Assembly: GCF_003008595.1 (NCBI RefSeq)
Contig: NZ_CP027669.1
Coordinates: forward strand, 2,604,001-2,668,000
From: Simplicispira suum
Lineage (GTDB): Bacteria > Pseudomonadota > Gammaproteobacteria > Burkholderiales > Burkholderiaceae_C
DNA length: 64,000 nucleotides
Direction: 5' to 3'
Every line of letters begins with the position of its first letter. Within the stretch, counting starts at the first letter, position 1. A program made the translations under genes and the position numbers. Of the stretch, positions 1 through 7,707 are shown piece by piece. The notes beneath the pieces were generated by a model. The model saw only the letters and a list, made by a program, of their open reading frames with translations, was not told the DNA's origin and made no database searches.

Positions 1-429
1 CAGGATCTCACTGGCTGGCGCTGCCTGGACGCCTTTGCCGGGACCGGCGCCCTGGGTTTCGAGGCCGCTTCGCGTGGCGCAGTTGCCGTGCAGTTGGTGG
101 AAAGCGAACCGTCACTGGTAGCGCAGTTGCACGCATTCCAGCAGCGCTTGCAGGCCGCGGCCGTGCGCGTGCAGCGCGGCGACGGTGTGACGGCCTTGCG
201 CCAGAGTGCACCTGCCAGCCTGGACCTGGTGCTGATCGATCCGCCATTTGGTAGCCAGCTGTTTCAGCCTGCGCTGCAGGCGGCCGTGCCGGCACTGGCG
301 GCCAAGGGGTTTATCTACCTCGAAGCCCCCGAGCGCTGGAGCGATGAGGCGCTGCAGGCGCTGGGTCTGGTGCTGCACCGCCATCTGCGTGCCGGTGCCG
401 TGCATGCCCATTTGCTTCAGAAAGAATAG
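1..429 (+). CDS. rsmD: 16S rRNA (guanine966-N2)-methyltransferase RsmD (5' end missing)
   Basis: The frame is open from the first base, so the start lies outside the window; about 142 C-terminal residues remain of a family usually near 190-200. The SAM-binding motif LDAFAGTGALGFEA is visible around residues 9-22, followed by the catalytic DPPF motif of N2-guanine methyltransferases. By family, it methylates G966 of 16S rRNA in the 30S subunit. coaD follows 123 bp downstream, the usual rsmD-coaD order. The TAG stop lies inside a palindromic repeat (AATAGCT...), so the extreme C-terminus may have been set by that repeat. Confidence 0.93.
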   Translation, partial: QDLTGWRCLDAFAGTGALGFEAASRGAVAVQLVESEPSLVAQLHAFQQRLQAAAVRVQRGDGVTALRQSAPASLDLVLIDPPFGSQLFQPALQAAVPALAAKGFIYLEAPERWSDEALQALGLVLHRHLRAGAVHAHLLQKE

Positions 430-481
430 CTGGTAGCGCTTATGGAATAAGCGCCGGAGGCTATTTTTGCCTCAAATTTCA
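425..481 (+). repeat. Palindromic AGCGCTTAT/ATAAGCGC repeat, copy 1
   Basis: The pattern is AATAGCT, TAGCGCTTAT, GGA, ATAAGCGC, GGAGGCTATTTTT, ending in a CAAATTTCA tail. The arms pair as AGCGCTTAT with ATAAGCGC. It fills most of the rsmD-coaD gap and carries the rsmD stop codon. The same family recurs at least nine more times in the window. Confidence 0.85.
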
Positions 482-552
482 GGACTGCGCGTGGCAGCGC
501 TTGTCAACCCATAATGGTTGCCCGCGCAGCGCACAGCCATTGAAAGAAGCCC

Positions 553-1065
553 ATGACCCAGAAGAACGTCATCGCTGTCTACCCAGGCACCTTTGACCCG
601 ATCACGCTCGGCCACGAAGACATCGTGCACCGGGCCACGCAATTGTTTGGCACGGTGATCGTGGCGGTGGCTGCGGGCCACCACAAGAAAACCCTGTTCA
701 GCCTGGAAGACCGGCTGGCCATGGTGCGTGAGGCCGTGGCGCCGTATGCGCAGGTCAGCGTAGACAGCTTCGGCGGTCTGGTGCGCGACTTTGTCGTCGC
801 CAACGGCGGTAAGGCGATGGTGCGCGGCTTGCGCGCTGTGACCGATTTCGACTATGAATTCCAGCTTGCCGGCATGAACCGCGCGCTGATGCCCGAGGTG
901 GAAACCGTGTTCCTCACGCCGGGTGACAAATTTCAGTTCATCAGCAGCACCTTTGTGCGCGAGATTGCGCTTCTCGGCGGCGAGGTGGAAAAGTTTGTTT
1001 CGCCGGGCGTTCTGGCCCGGTTGGCGCAGAAGGTGCGAGAGCAGAAGATCCTGCCGCAAGCTTAA
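553..1065 (+). CDS. coaD: Phosphopantetheine adenylyltransferase
   Basis: 170 residues, a typical length. The N-terminus AVYPGTFDPITLGHED carries the nucleotidyltransferase TxGH motif (residues 18-21), and FISSTFVRE near residue 130 is the ISSTxVR signature of bacterial PPAT. It transfers AMP from ATP to 4'-phosphopantetheine to make dephospho-CoA, the penultimate step of CoA synthesis, in the cytoplasm. The start ATG follows GAAAGAAGCCC. The stop overlaps the stop of the convergent metallopeptidase gene by 4 bp. Confidence 0.97.
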   Translation: MTQKNVIAVYPGTFDPITLGHEDIVHRATQLFGTVIVAVAAGHHKKTLFSLEDRLAMVREAVAPYAQVSVDSFGGLVRDFVVANGGKAMVRGLRAVTDFDYEFQLAGMNRALMPEVETVFLTPGDKFQFISSTFVREIALLGGEVEKFVSPGVLARLAQKVREQKILPQA

Positions 1066-2147
1066 CTTTGCGCCTGCGACCGGCTCTGCACCAGTTCGTG
1101 CACGAACTGTAATTTGCGCAGTGCGCCGCTCGATAGGGCAAACGGGTAGGCGTCCTCCTGCCCCAGGCTGCGGTTGAGGCTGTTGAGCAGCAGCGTCAGC
1201 GGCGACCAATGCTCAACCATGGTGCCAAAACTGGGCGCCTTGGCACCATACGGGCTGGCCACGCGCACGCGCTCGGCAGACGGCGCGCCGGGCAGTTCGA
1301 GCGAGGTGTCGTAGGCGGCGGCCGTTTCGAGCAAATCCACCATGTGCAGGTAGTGCGCCCAGGTTTCGGCCCAGTCTTCCCAGGGGTGCGAGCTGGCATA
1401 GCTGCTGACGAAGTTCGCGTGCCAGTCGGCGCTCTCGGACTGGGCGTAATGGCGCTCCAAAGCCTGGCTGTAATCCTGGCGCTCGTCGCCGAACAAGGAG
1501 CGAAAGGCGTCTTCATGGCCGGACCCCAGCACCAGACGGTCCCAGTAATAGTGTCCCGATTCGTGGCGAAAATGGCCCAGCAGCGTGCGGTAGGGCTCGT
1601 GCAGATTCACCCGGTGGTGCAGGCGCTGGGCGTCGTCGGCTTCAGCCACGTTGATGGTGATGGTGCCGCCGGCATGGCCGGTGAGCACAGGCTCGCCATC
1701 TGGCCAGTCGGCCAGAAACGCATAGCGTGGACCGGGGTCGGGTGCATTGCCATCGTCCACGCTTTGCAGCCCCAAACGGGCGAGCGTATAGAAGAGTTGG
1801 CGCTTGGCGGCTTCCAGGCGCGCCCAACTGGCTACGTGGCCGGGCAAGGACAGGTCAGGCAGGGCTACCGTCTGGCGGCAGGCCACGCACAGCAGGCTGC
1901 TGCTGTGCTCCGGTACGGCAAAGTTGCAGGCCTGCCACTGTGTCTGGTTGTAGCACTGCCGGTAGAGCGTGGTCGAATTTTCTGCCGGCAGCAGCGACCA
2001 CAGGCCCGCAGCGCTTGCATGGGCAGGCGCTATTGCATGCATCGCCATGCGATCGGGAACGAAGGCCAGCGCGCTCCCGCAATGCACGCAGCGCACACTG
2101 TCGAAGAACACCAGCTTGCCGCAATGGCTGCAATTGAAGACCTGCAT
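1062..2147 (-). CDS. Putative zinc-binding metallopeptidase with N-terminal zinc ribbon (Peptidase_Mx-like)
   Basis: 361 residues. The N-terminus holds a zinc ribbon (CSHCG near residue 6, CVHCG near residue 20), and two further Cys pairs lie near residues 85-110. The middle has HFRHESGHYYWD, an HExxH-like zinc protease motif. About 60 residues on comes HPWEDWAETWAHYLHM, which could supply the third metal ligand (Glu). This arrangement matches a poorly characterised family annotated as putative zinc-binding metallopeptidase. Substrate and role are unknown. No signal peptide is visible, so it is probably cytoplasmic. Confidence 0.8.
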   Translation of the reverse strand: MQVFNCSHCGKLVFFDSVRCVHCGSALAFVPDRMAMHAIAPAHASAAGLWSLLPAENSTTLYRQCYNQTQWQACNFAVPEHSSSLLCVACRQTVALPDLSLPGHVASWARLEAAKRQLFYTLARLGLQSVDDGNAPDPGPRYAFLADWPDGEPVLTGHAGGTITINVAEADDAQRLHHRVNLHEPYRTLLGHFRHESGHYYWDRLVLGSGHEDAFRSLFGDERQDYSQALERHYAQSESADWHANFVSSYASSHPWEDWAETWAHYLHMVDLLETAAAYDTSLELPGAPSAERVRVASPYGAKAPSFGTMVEHWSPLTLLLNSLNRSLGQEDAYPFALSSGALRKLQFVHELVQSRSQAQS

Positions 2148-2162
2148 GGGGGAAGCTTAGCC

Positions 2163-2192
2163 AAAAATGAAAAAGGCCCGCCGAGGCGGGCC
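2163..2192 (-). terminator. Rho-independent terminator of the BON-protein gene
   Basis: On the minus strand GGCCCGCC pairs with GGCGGGCC, followed by TTTTTCATTTTT. It lies about 45 bp past the stop of the BON gene. Confidence 0.85.
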
Positions 2193-2235
2193 AGACAGAC
2201 GATGCACCTGTTCCGGGGACCAGGTGCAGACAGCC

Positions 2236-2550
2236 TTAGGGACGAACAACGATGTTGTTGCGCACGTCGCGCACGTTCTTCGTGGTGCGGGCAATTTCGC
2301 CTGCCGTGTCCTTTTCCTTCTGCGACTTGGCAAAGCCCGAGAGCTGCACCGTGCCATTGAGTGTTTCCACGCTGATGGAGGTCGCAGCCACCGATTTGTC
2401 TTCGGCCATCTTGGCTTTCACGGCGGTGGTGATACCGGCGTCGTCGACGTAGGATCCAACGGTTTGCTGGTGGCGCGCCACCGAGCAACCGGTGGAGACG
2501 ACGGTGATGCCGGCAATGGCAGCAAAAGCGAGTGCACGTGCGTATTTCAT
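2236..2550 (-). CDS. BON-domain lipoprotein (OsmY-like)
   Basis: 104 residues from ATG 2550, chosen because AAGGAA lies just upstream and the protein then begins with a clean signal peptide. The lipobox VVSTGCS at residues 16-22 predicts lipidation at Cys21 and export to the periplasmic face of a membrane. One BON domain follows (TAVKAKMAEDKSVAATSISVE; NGTVQLSGFAKS; NVRDVRNNI). BON proteins such as OsmY bind membranes under osmotic or envelope stress. It is the last gene of a four-gene minus-strand set ending at a strong terminator. Confidence 0.88.
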   Translation of the reverse strand: MKYARALAFAAIAGITVVSTGCSVARHQQTVGSYVDDAGITTAVKAKMAEDKSVAATSISVETLNGTVQLSGFAKSQKEKDTAGEIARTTKNVRDVRNNIVVRP

Positions 2551-2648
2551 GATTTTTCCTTCGAGATGGGTGTGGAACACGGGTGCTGGGAACGTTGCAG
2601 TCGGCTGGCCTGTTGCACCCCCCGGGCCGGTCCGACTGTGGGAAAGAA

Positions 2649-3191
2649 TCAGCGGTCGAGCCAATCCTTGATTTCATCGGCATGCTCTTCTTCATCACTC
2701 AGAATTTCTTCGAGCATGCGTTTGGTTGTGGGGTCCTTGTCGCCAATCAGTGTGATCATCTGGCGGTAGGCTTCCACTGCGATGCGCTCGGCCGACAAGT
2801 CGGCCCGCAACATGTCTTTCAAGTCAGCCGAATCGTCGTAAGAAGCATGGCTGCGCTCCTCAAGGCCTCGGGGTGAGAAGTCGGGCTCGCCGCCGAGCTG
2901 TACGATGCGGCGCGCCAGGAGGTCTGCATGGCCCGCTTCCTCGTCGGCATGTACCAGGAGTTCTGCAGCAATCGCCGGGGACGCCAGACCATGCGCGGTG
3001 AAATGGTGGCGCTTGTAGCGCAGCACACATACCAATTCGGTGGCCAGAGCCCCATTGAGCAACTTGATGATGGACTCGCGGTATGGGCTGGATGCGGGCG
3101 TCACAGCGCCCTGATCAAGTTCATGCGTGCCTGCGGCGCGCAAAGCGTCGTGGTCCAGTTCCAGTGCAGTGGACGTGGATGCTTTGGTCAT
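2649..3191 (-). CDS. Ferritin-like domain protein (bacterioferritin-like)
   Basis: 180 residues, starting at ATG 3191 after a strong AAGGAGGA. It has a four-helix ferritin-like fold with metal-ligand patterns: E in ALATELVCVLRYKRHH, HADEEAGHAD, E in SAERIAVEAYRQMI, and EEILSDEEEHADE. The paired ExxH motifs suggest a diiron centre. Family members store iron or protect against peroxide. The gene lies 98 bp upstream of the BON gene in the same direction, in a cluster with stress-type membrane proteins. The substrate is not determinable. Confidence 0.85.
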   Translation of the reverse strand: MTKASTSTALELDHDALRAAGTHELDQGAVTPASSPYRESIIKLLNGALATELVCVLRYKRHHFTAHGLASPAIAAELLVHADEEAGHADLLARRIVQLGGEPDFSPRGLEERSHASYDDSADLKDMLRADLSAERIAVEAYRQMITLIGDKDPTTKRMLEEILSDEEEHADEIKDWLDR

Positions 3192-3242
3192 GAGATTCCT
3201 CCTTGCATTTTTGGTGGGAGCGAACAGCGGAGAAATCCGTGC

Positions 3243-3707
3243 TCACTCGTTGCGGCTGCGCGTTGCCAGGATGAGCAGGGTGGCCAGCGCTGCGCCGCTG
3301 CCAAAGGCAATCAGCATCGATTTGGCAGGCTGATCCACCACGTAGCGCGTAGTGGCCTGGCTGTAGTTGTCCACTTGCTGGCGCAGACGCTCGCCGGTAT
3401 GCGCGCAGTAGTTGATGCTGCGCTCTGCCAGTGCCTGCGCCTTGGCGGCGAGTTCGTTGATCGTGGGATCGATGTCTGCACGCATGGCCTCCACGGCGTC
3501 AGCGGCTTTGTCCAATTGGGTATTTGCGGCGCTGCGGGTCTGCTGTGCCACCTGGCTCGCCTTGTCTGCGGCCTTGTCGGTGGTGCTGCGGACGCCGGAG
3601 ATGGCGCTCTGCGCGCCCTGCAGCGTGCTGTCTGCTGCGTGACGCACTGCGTCAGCAGCGCGGTCGGTGGCTTGGCCAATTTTTTCGTTCACGGGTTGCG
3701 GATTCAT
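3243..3707 (-). CDS. DUF883/YqjD-like membrane-anchored protein
   Basis: 154 residues from ATG 3707, with GAGGAA just upstream. The first 115 residues are Ala/Asp/Gln-rich and look helical (NEKIGQATDRAADAVRHAAD; TDKAADKASQVAQQ). The C-terminus carries one membrane segment (SMLIAFGSGAALATLLILA) and then a basic tail RSRNE. That layout resembles the ElaB/YqjD family of inner-membrane proteins that bind ribosomes in stationary phase. The homology is judged from architecture and composition only. Confidence 0.7.
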   Translation of the reverse strand: MNPQPVNEKIGQATDRAADAVRHAADSTLQGAQSAISGVRSTTDKAADKASQVAQQTRSAANTQLDKAADAVEAMRADIDPTINELAAKAQALAERSINYCAHTGERLRQQVDNYSQATTRYVVDQPAKSMLIAFGSGAALATLLILATRSRNE

Positions 3708-3747
3708 GGGGTTCCTCGGTGGTTGCGGGTAAATAAAGGCGTACGCG

Positions 3748-3912
3748 TCATCCGCGTCGGAACAGACTAGCGACAAACGTGAGTACGGCCAATACGACAA
3801 ACACGAAGAACAGTATCTTGGCGATCCCAACAGCCCCTGCAGCGATGCCGCCAAAGCCGAACAGCGCGGCGATAAGCGCGATGACCAGGAATACAACGGC
3901 GTAGTGCAACAT
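3748..3912 (-). CDS. DUF1328 small membrane protein (YtjA family)
   Basis: 54 residues from ATG 3912, preceded by AAGAGGAG. The sequence is almost entirely two hydrophobic helices ([20 protein letters not shown], then [19 protein letters not shown]) separated by a Gly/Ala turn, ending in RRG. This is the compact pattern of the DUF1328/YtjA family of unknown function, often found beside BON, CsbD and DUF883 stress genes. It is the first gene of the set running down to the BON gene. Confidence 0.85.
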   Translation of the reverse strand: MLHYAVVFLVIALIAALFGFGGIAAGAVGIAKILFFVFVVLAVLTFVASLFRRG

Positions 3913-4140
3913 TTTGAAAACTCCTCTTGGATTGCCGCATTGCGGCTTGAAACCGGGGCTTCGAGGTATTTCGAAGCGCTTGGTTTGACTGTAGGAGGGC
4001 TGTCGTGAGGTGGTTGCAGGGGACCAACCCCAGGCGTTGTCAGTGCGCGCGCCGTCGATAATGTAGGAGAAGGACTACATCAGAAGCAGGGCTGCGTGCG
4101 AGGCAACATGCCGCACGGTTCCCGGTTCAAAGCGCGCGGC

Positions 4141-5511
4141 TCAAATGGCGGCGTCGGTGAGCGCTGGAGCTGCCGGCATCACTGGAATGATGGCCGACAC
4201 CACCGTTCCTTCGTTCAGCTTGGACTCTACCGTCAAGCGCCCGCCCGCGGCTTCCACGCGGTGTCGCATCCCCAACAGACCGTGGGCACTGCGGCGCACG
4301 CTGGCAAGGTCGAAGCCGCCGCCGTCGTCGCGGATCTGGACGGCCACATGGGTGGGGTAGTTGTGCACTGTGACGAGCACCTGCTTAGCGCCCGCGTATT
4401 TCACAATATTGTTCAGCGATTCCTGCACCATGCGATAGATGGTGAGCTGCGTCGGCTCGGGAAGCGTGACCTGCTCGATATTGATCTGCACATCCAGACT
4501 GGCACGATCAGCAAACTCGCGCGTCAGAATTTCCAGAGCGGCCGTCAGCCCCAGGTTTGACAGTGACGAGGGGCGCAGATCCTCAATGATGCGGCGCTTG
4601 AGCGCAATGACGCCGTTCAAGGTTTCGGTCAGGTGCTTGAGCCGCTCGGCCACCTCTGGGCCCTCGACTGTCATGCGCGATTTCAGGCGCGCTACGTCCA
4701 GCTTGGCAGCGGTGAGCAAGGCGCCCAGCTCGTCATGCAGTTCGCGTGCCAGGTGGCCGCGCTCGTCTTCCCGCACCTGCTGCAGGTGGCTGGCGAGTTC
4801 AGAGAGCGATTCGGTGCGCGCGCGCACCAGCCCCTCCAGGCGCGCGCGTTCGGCTTCGAGTGAGGCCTGCTGGTGTTCGTTGGCCTTTTGCAGAGCCGTG
4901 GTCTGGCGCAGATACATGTAAAACGCCAGCAGACCGATCGCGCTGATGGCAGAAATACCCAGCCGCGACAGGAGCAGCGACTGGCGAATTTTGGACTGGT
5001 CCTTGTTCATTTCCGTCGCTGAGTACGTGATGATCTGCTTGGCGTGTTGCCGCACAGCCTGCATGTTTTCCAGGCCCACGTCGGTGGACAAGACGAATTT
5101 CCAGGCGTCTTCATTGCCGTCCCTGCGCAGGCGCAGGCTGAGATCCATTTCGGAGAGCTTGCGCGAGATCTGGCGCGAGAGCTGCGCAAACTCGGAAAGG
5201 TCTGCGTTCGAATTCACCACCAGCGTGCGCAATTGGTCCAGGTTGGTGTTGACCGTGGAAATGGCCTGCTCGTAGGGTTCCAGGTAGCGTTCATCGCCCG
5301 TGAGCAGGTAGCCGCGGTGCCCGGTTTCTGCATCCAGCATGCTTTGCAGCAGCTGTGTCACCGAGTTGCGCAGCGACTGCGTCTGTTCGACTTGATTCAG
5401 TGCTTCAAGGGAATGGCGAAACCCCAGCTCGTTGATGACCACCAGTGTCAGTGTGGCAGCCACTGCAATGGGAAGGCTGATGGCAAGTTTCTTGAGTTTT
5501 GACCATGGCAT
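4141..5511 (-). CDS. CHASE3-domain sensor histidine kinase (NarL/DegS type)
   Basis: 456 residues. TM helix 1 spans about 11-30. A periplasmic CHASE3 region follows at about 38-175 (typical MLDAETGHRGYLLTGDERYL), and TM2 at about 181-201. The cytoplasmic part has a coiled linker, a HisKA_3 dimerisation box with phospho-acceptor His259 (ARELHDELGA), and a HATPase_c domain with an N-box near 364-368, DDGGGF at 395-400 and GLLGM at 411-415. It is transcribed divergently, 147 bp from the LuxR-type regulator that is its likely partner. The signal is unknown. Downstream on the same strand lies the DUF1328-to-BON stress set, a plausible target. Confidence 0.92.
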   Translation of the reverse strand: MPWSKLKKLAISLPIAVAATLTLVVINELGFRHSLEALNQVEQTQSLRNSVTQLLQSMLDAETGHRGYLLTGDERYLEPYEQAISTVNTNLDQLRTLVVNSNADLSEFAQLSRQISRKLSEMDLSLRLRRDGNEDAWKFVLSTDVGLENMQAVRQHAKQIITYSATEMNKDQSKIRQSLLLSRLGISAISAIGLLAFYMYLRQTTALQKANEHQQASLEAERARLEGLVRARTESLSELASHLQQVREDERGHLARELHDELGALLTAAKLDVARLKSRMTVEGPEVAERLKHLTETLNGVIALKRRIIEDLRPSSLSNLGLTAALEILTREFADRASLDVQINIEQVTLPEPTQLTIYRMVQESLNNIVKYAGAKQVLVTVHNYPTHVAVQIRDDGGGFDLASVRRSAHGLLGMRHRVEAAGGRLTVESKLNEGTVVSAIIPVMPAAPALTDAAI

Positions 5512-5658
5512 GGAATTGTCCTGGGTTCGGCGACCTCTTGGTCAAATTCTGGATAATGGCTTGCAACGCGGCCGTGCCAACGGCAAGGTCAGGGGCAGAC
5601 CAAGGCTGCCCTTCAAACCACAACAAGGGCCACGAGAAGGCCGACGGAAAGATTTAGC

Positions 5659-6291
5659 ATGATCAATATCGGGATTGTTGACGACCACGCCATCGTTCGC
5701 TCGGGGCTGCGCCAGTTCCTGTCCGAGCATGTCGATCTGCGCGTGGTGGCGGAGGCCGGCAATGGGCGCGAAGCCATCGACCTGGTGCGCAACCACGAGG
5801 TCGACGTGCTTCTGATGGACCTGGCCATGCCGGGCCAAAGCGGCCTGGATGCACTGGCCATGTTGCGCGCCAAGGCACCTGATATGGGCATTCTGATTCT
5901 CAGCGGCTACCCGGAGGAACACTACGCCATTTCGCTGATTCGCCAGGGTGCCAGTGGCTACCTGAACAAGGAATGCGAGCCCAAGGAAATCGTCGAGGCC
6001 ATTCGCACCATTTCGCTGGGCAAGCGCTACCTCACGCCATCGGTGGCGGAACTTCTGGCCCAGCAACTCAACCGCAAGGACGACGCACCACCGCACGAGC
6101 AACTCTCGGAGCGCGAATTTCAGGTGTTCCTCAAGCTCGCGCGCGGCGAAACAGCGGGTGACATTGCCAAGGCGCTCTCTCTGAGCGTCAAGACAGTAAG
6201 CACCTACCGCACACGCCTGATGGAAAAAATGGCCCTCAGCTCGAACAGCGACCTGACCTATTACGCGCTGAAGAACCGCTTGATCGACTGA
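5659..6291 (+). CDS. LuxR/NarL-family response regulator
   Basis: 210 residues. The receiver domain has acidic residues D8-D9, phospho-acceptor D54 (LLMDLAMPG), the switch Ser in LILSGY and conserved K104 (YLNKE). A C-terminal LuxR-type HTH follows at about 145-205 (LSEREFQVFLKLARGETAGD, then SVKTVSTYRTRLMEKM). It is a DNA-binding output regulator, presumably phosphorylated by the divergently encoded CHASE3 kinase. The next gene is convergent and encodes a receiver-only protein that may belong to the same circuit. Confidence 0.94.
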   Translation: MINIGIVDDHAIVRSGLRQFLSEHVDLRVVAEAGNGREAIDLVRNHEVDVLLMDLAMPGQSGLDALAMLRAKAPDMGILILSGYPEEHYAISLIRQGASGYLNKECEPKEIVEAIRTISLGKRYLTPSVAELLAQQLNRKDDAPPHEQLSEREFQVFLKLARGETAGDIAKALSLSVKTVSTYRTRLMEKMALSSNSDLTYYALKNRLID

Positions 6292-6337
6292 TGGCTTGCT
6301 GGCGGGATCTGCCCGGTGCCGGCCGCTGGGCATGCAC

Positions 6338-6742
6338 TCAGGAGACGCGCTGCGAGTGTCCCGCATCGAGCCCACCAGTTTGCGAAATGCAGTAGTCGAC
6401 CAGAGCATCTATTTCATTCGATTTATCGAACACCGCGTCCACTCCAAGCTGCGCGCAGCGCATGCGCACGTCGGGGGTGGCGTAGTTGCTCAGAACCACC
6501 ACCCGCTGGTGAGGCTTGCGCTCGCGGCAGGCGGCCAAGACACCCAGTCCGCTGCCCTGGCGCAAAAACAAATCCACGATTGCCAGATCCCATTGCGCCG
6601 TGGGGTCGGTGAGCCAGGCCTTGCCATCGTCTTCGGTTTCGGCAGCACCCACCGGCTCGATGGTTGCAAGCTCTTCCAGCGTTCCAATCAGGTTTTCCCG
6701 GATCGTGGCGTTGTCTTCGACGATATAGGTTTTCAATTTCAC
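6338..6742 (-). CDS. Receiver-only response regulator
   Basis: 134 residues from a GTG at 6742, chosen because KLKTYIVEDN is the usual receiver N-terminus; no nearby ATG exists in frame and the ribosome site is weak. It has D10, phospho-acceptor D57 (LAIVDLFLRQGSGL), S85 and K107 (VFDKSNE). No DNA-binding domain follows, only a short tail. Single-domain receivers act as phosphate sinks or protein-binding switches. It is convergent to the LuxR-type regulator with a 46-bp gap. Confidence 0.85.
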   Translation of the reverse strand: MKLKTYIVEDNATIRENLIGTLEELATIEPVGAAETEDDGKAWLTDPTAQWDLAIVDLFLRQGSGLGVLAACRERKPHQRVVVLSNYATPDVRMRCAQLGVDAVFDKSNEIDALVDYCISQTGGLDAGHSQRVS

Positions 6743-6857
6743 TGTCAGGCAATCCGGTACGCGGCGAGCAGAATGGCAAATCAGGCGTCTGGTCAGTGTA
6801 GGGACACAGGCGCGCCGATTTTGCCAGCGGGCACAGCCGGCAGCCGTAGGGGAATTC

Positions 6858-7637
6858 CTACGCGGCGGATTGACACACCGGACAGGCCGGATCACGCGAC
6901 GTCTGCATGCGGGTCCACTCCATCGAACGCCCGTCAAGCATCAACAAAAACCCAGCCAAGGAGCGGCCGGTGCCGATCAGAATCTTGAGCGCTTCGGCAG
7001 CCTGGACGGCGCCCACCACGCCAACAAGGGGTGCAAATACGCCCAGTGTGGAGCAGGCCTCTTCTTCGAACTGAGCTTGCGGCGAAAACAGGCAGGCGTA
7101 GCACGCTGTGCCGCTCACGCGCTGGTCTACCACGGTGATTTGTCCATCAAAGCGAAGGACCGCGCCGGCCACCAATGGGCGCCCGTGGCGCACACAGGCG
7201 GCGTTGATGGCCTGGCGGGTGGCGTAGTTGTCGCTGCAATCGAGCACCACGTCCGCTGCCGGCACCAGCATGTCGAGCAATTGGGCATCCACGCGCCGTT
7301 GCATGGGGCGAAGCAGCGGGTCGGGGTTGATCGCCCGCATCGCTTGGGCCGCTGACTCCACCTTGGCCTGGCCCACGCGCTCGCTGGTGTGGGCAATCTG
7401 GCGCTGCAGGTTGGTGAGGTCGACGCTGTCGTCGTCCACCAGCGTGATCTGGCCTACACCGGCCGCTACCAGGTACATCAGCGCCGGAGAGCCGAGACCG
7501 CCCGCACCGATGACCAGTGCATGGCTGGCAAGAATGCGCTCCTGGCCTTCAATGCCGATCTCGTCAAGAAGTATGTGGCGCGAGTAACGCAGCAGCTGGT
7601 CGTCGGTCATGGCGTGGGGGAGCGAGGTAGTGGCCAA
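6858..7637 (-). CDS. moeB: MoeB/ThiF-family sulfur-carrier adenylyltransferase
   Basis: 259 residues. ATP-binding GAGGLGSP at 44-51, DNLQ-type motif near 74-79 (VDLTNLQRQ), catalytic Cys195 in EEEACSTLGV, and a zinc site of C179/C182 (CYAC) and C252/C255 (CPVC) are all present. It adenylates the C-terminal Gly-Gly of a sulfur carrier, MoaD in molybdopterin synthesis or ThiS in thiamine synthesis. No rhodanese domain is fused. moaD itself lies at 60530 in this window. ATG 7610 (MTDDQ) is an alternative start. Confidence 0.88.
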   Translation of the reverse strand: MATTSLPHAMTDDQLLRYSRHILLDEIGIEGQERILASHALVIGAGGLGSPALMYLVAAGVGQITLVDDDSVDLTNLQRQIAHTSERVGQAKVESAAQAMRAINPDPLLRPMQRRVDAQLLDMLVPAADVVLDCSDNYATRQAINAACVRHGRPLVAGAVLRFDGQITVVDQRVSGTACYACLFSPQAQFEEEACSTLGVFAPLVGVVGAVQAAEALKILIGTGRSLAGFLLMLDGRSMEWTRMQTSRDPACPVCQSAA

Positions 7638-7642
7638 ACAAA

Positions 7643-7677
7643 GAAAAAGGGCTGGCCGGTCGACAGACCGCCAGCCC
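7643..7677 (-). terminator. Terminator after ctpA
   Basis: On the minus strand GGGCTGG pairs with CCAGCCC and an inner CGGT with ACCG (one bulge), followed by TTTTTCTT. It sits between the ctpA stop and the moeB start, suggesting separate transcription of moeB. Confidence 0.7.
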
Positions 7678-7707
7678 GCATGCGCGGCCTGCGCCGTGGC
7701 GGTCAGG

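Noticed and set aside
4112..4140. GGTTCCCGGTTCAAA, reminiscent of a tRNA T-arm
   Set aside because: No acceptor, D or anticodon arms can be folded around it.
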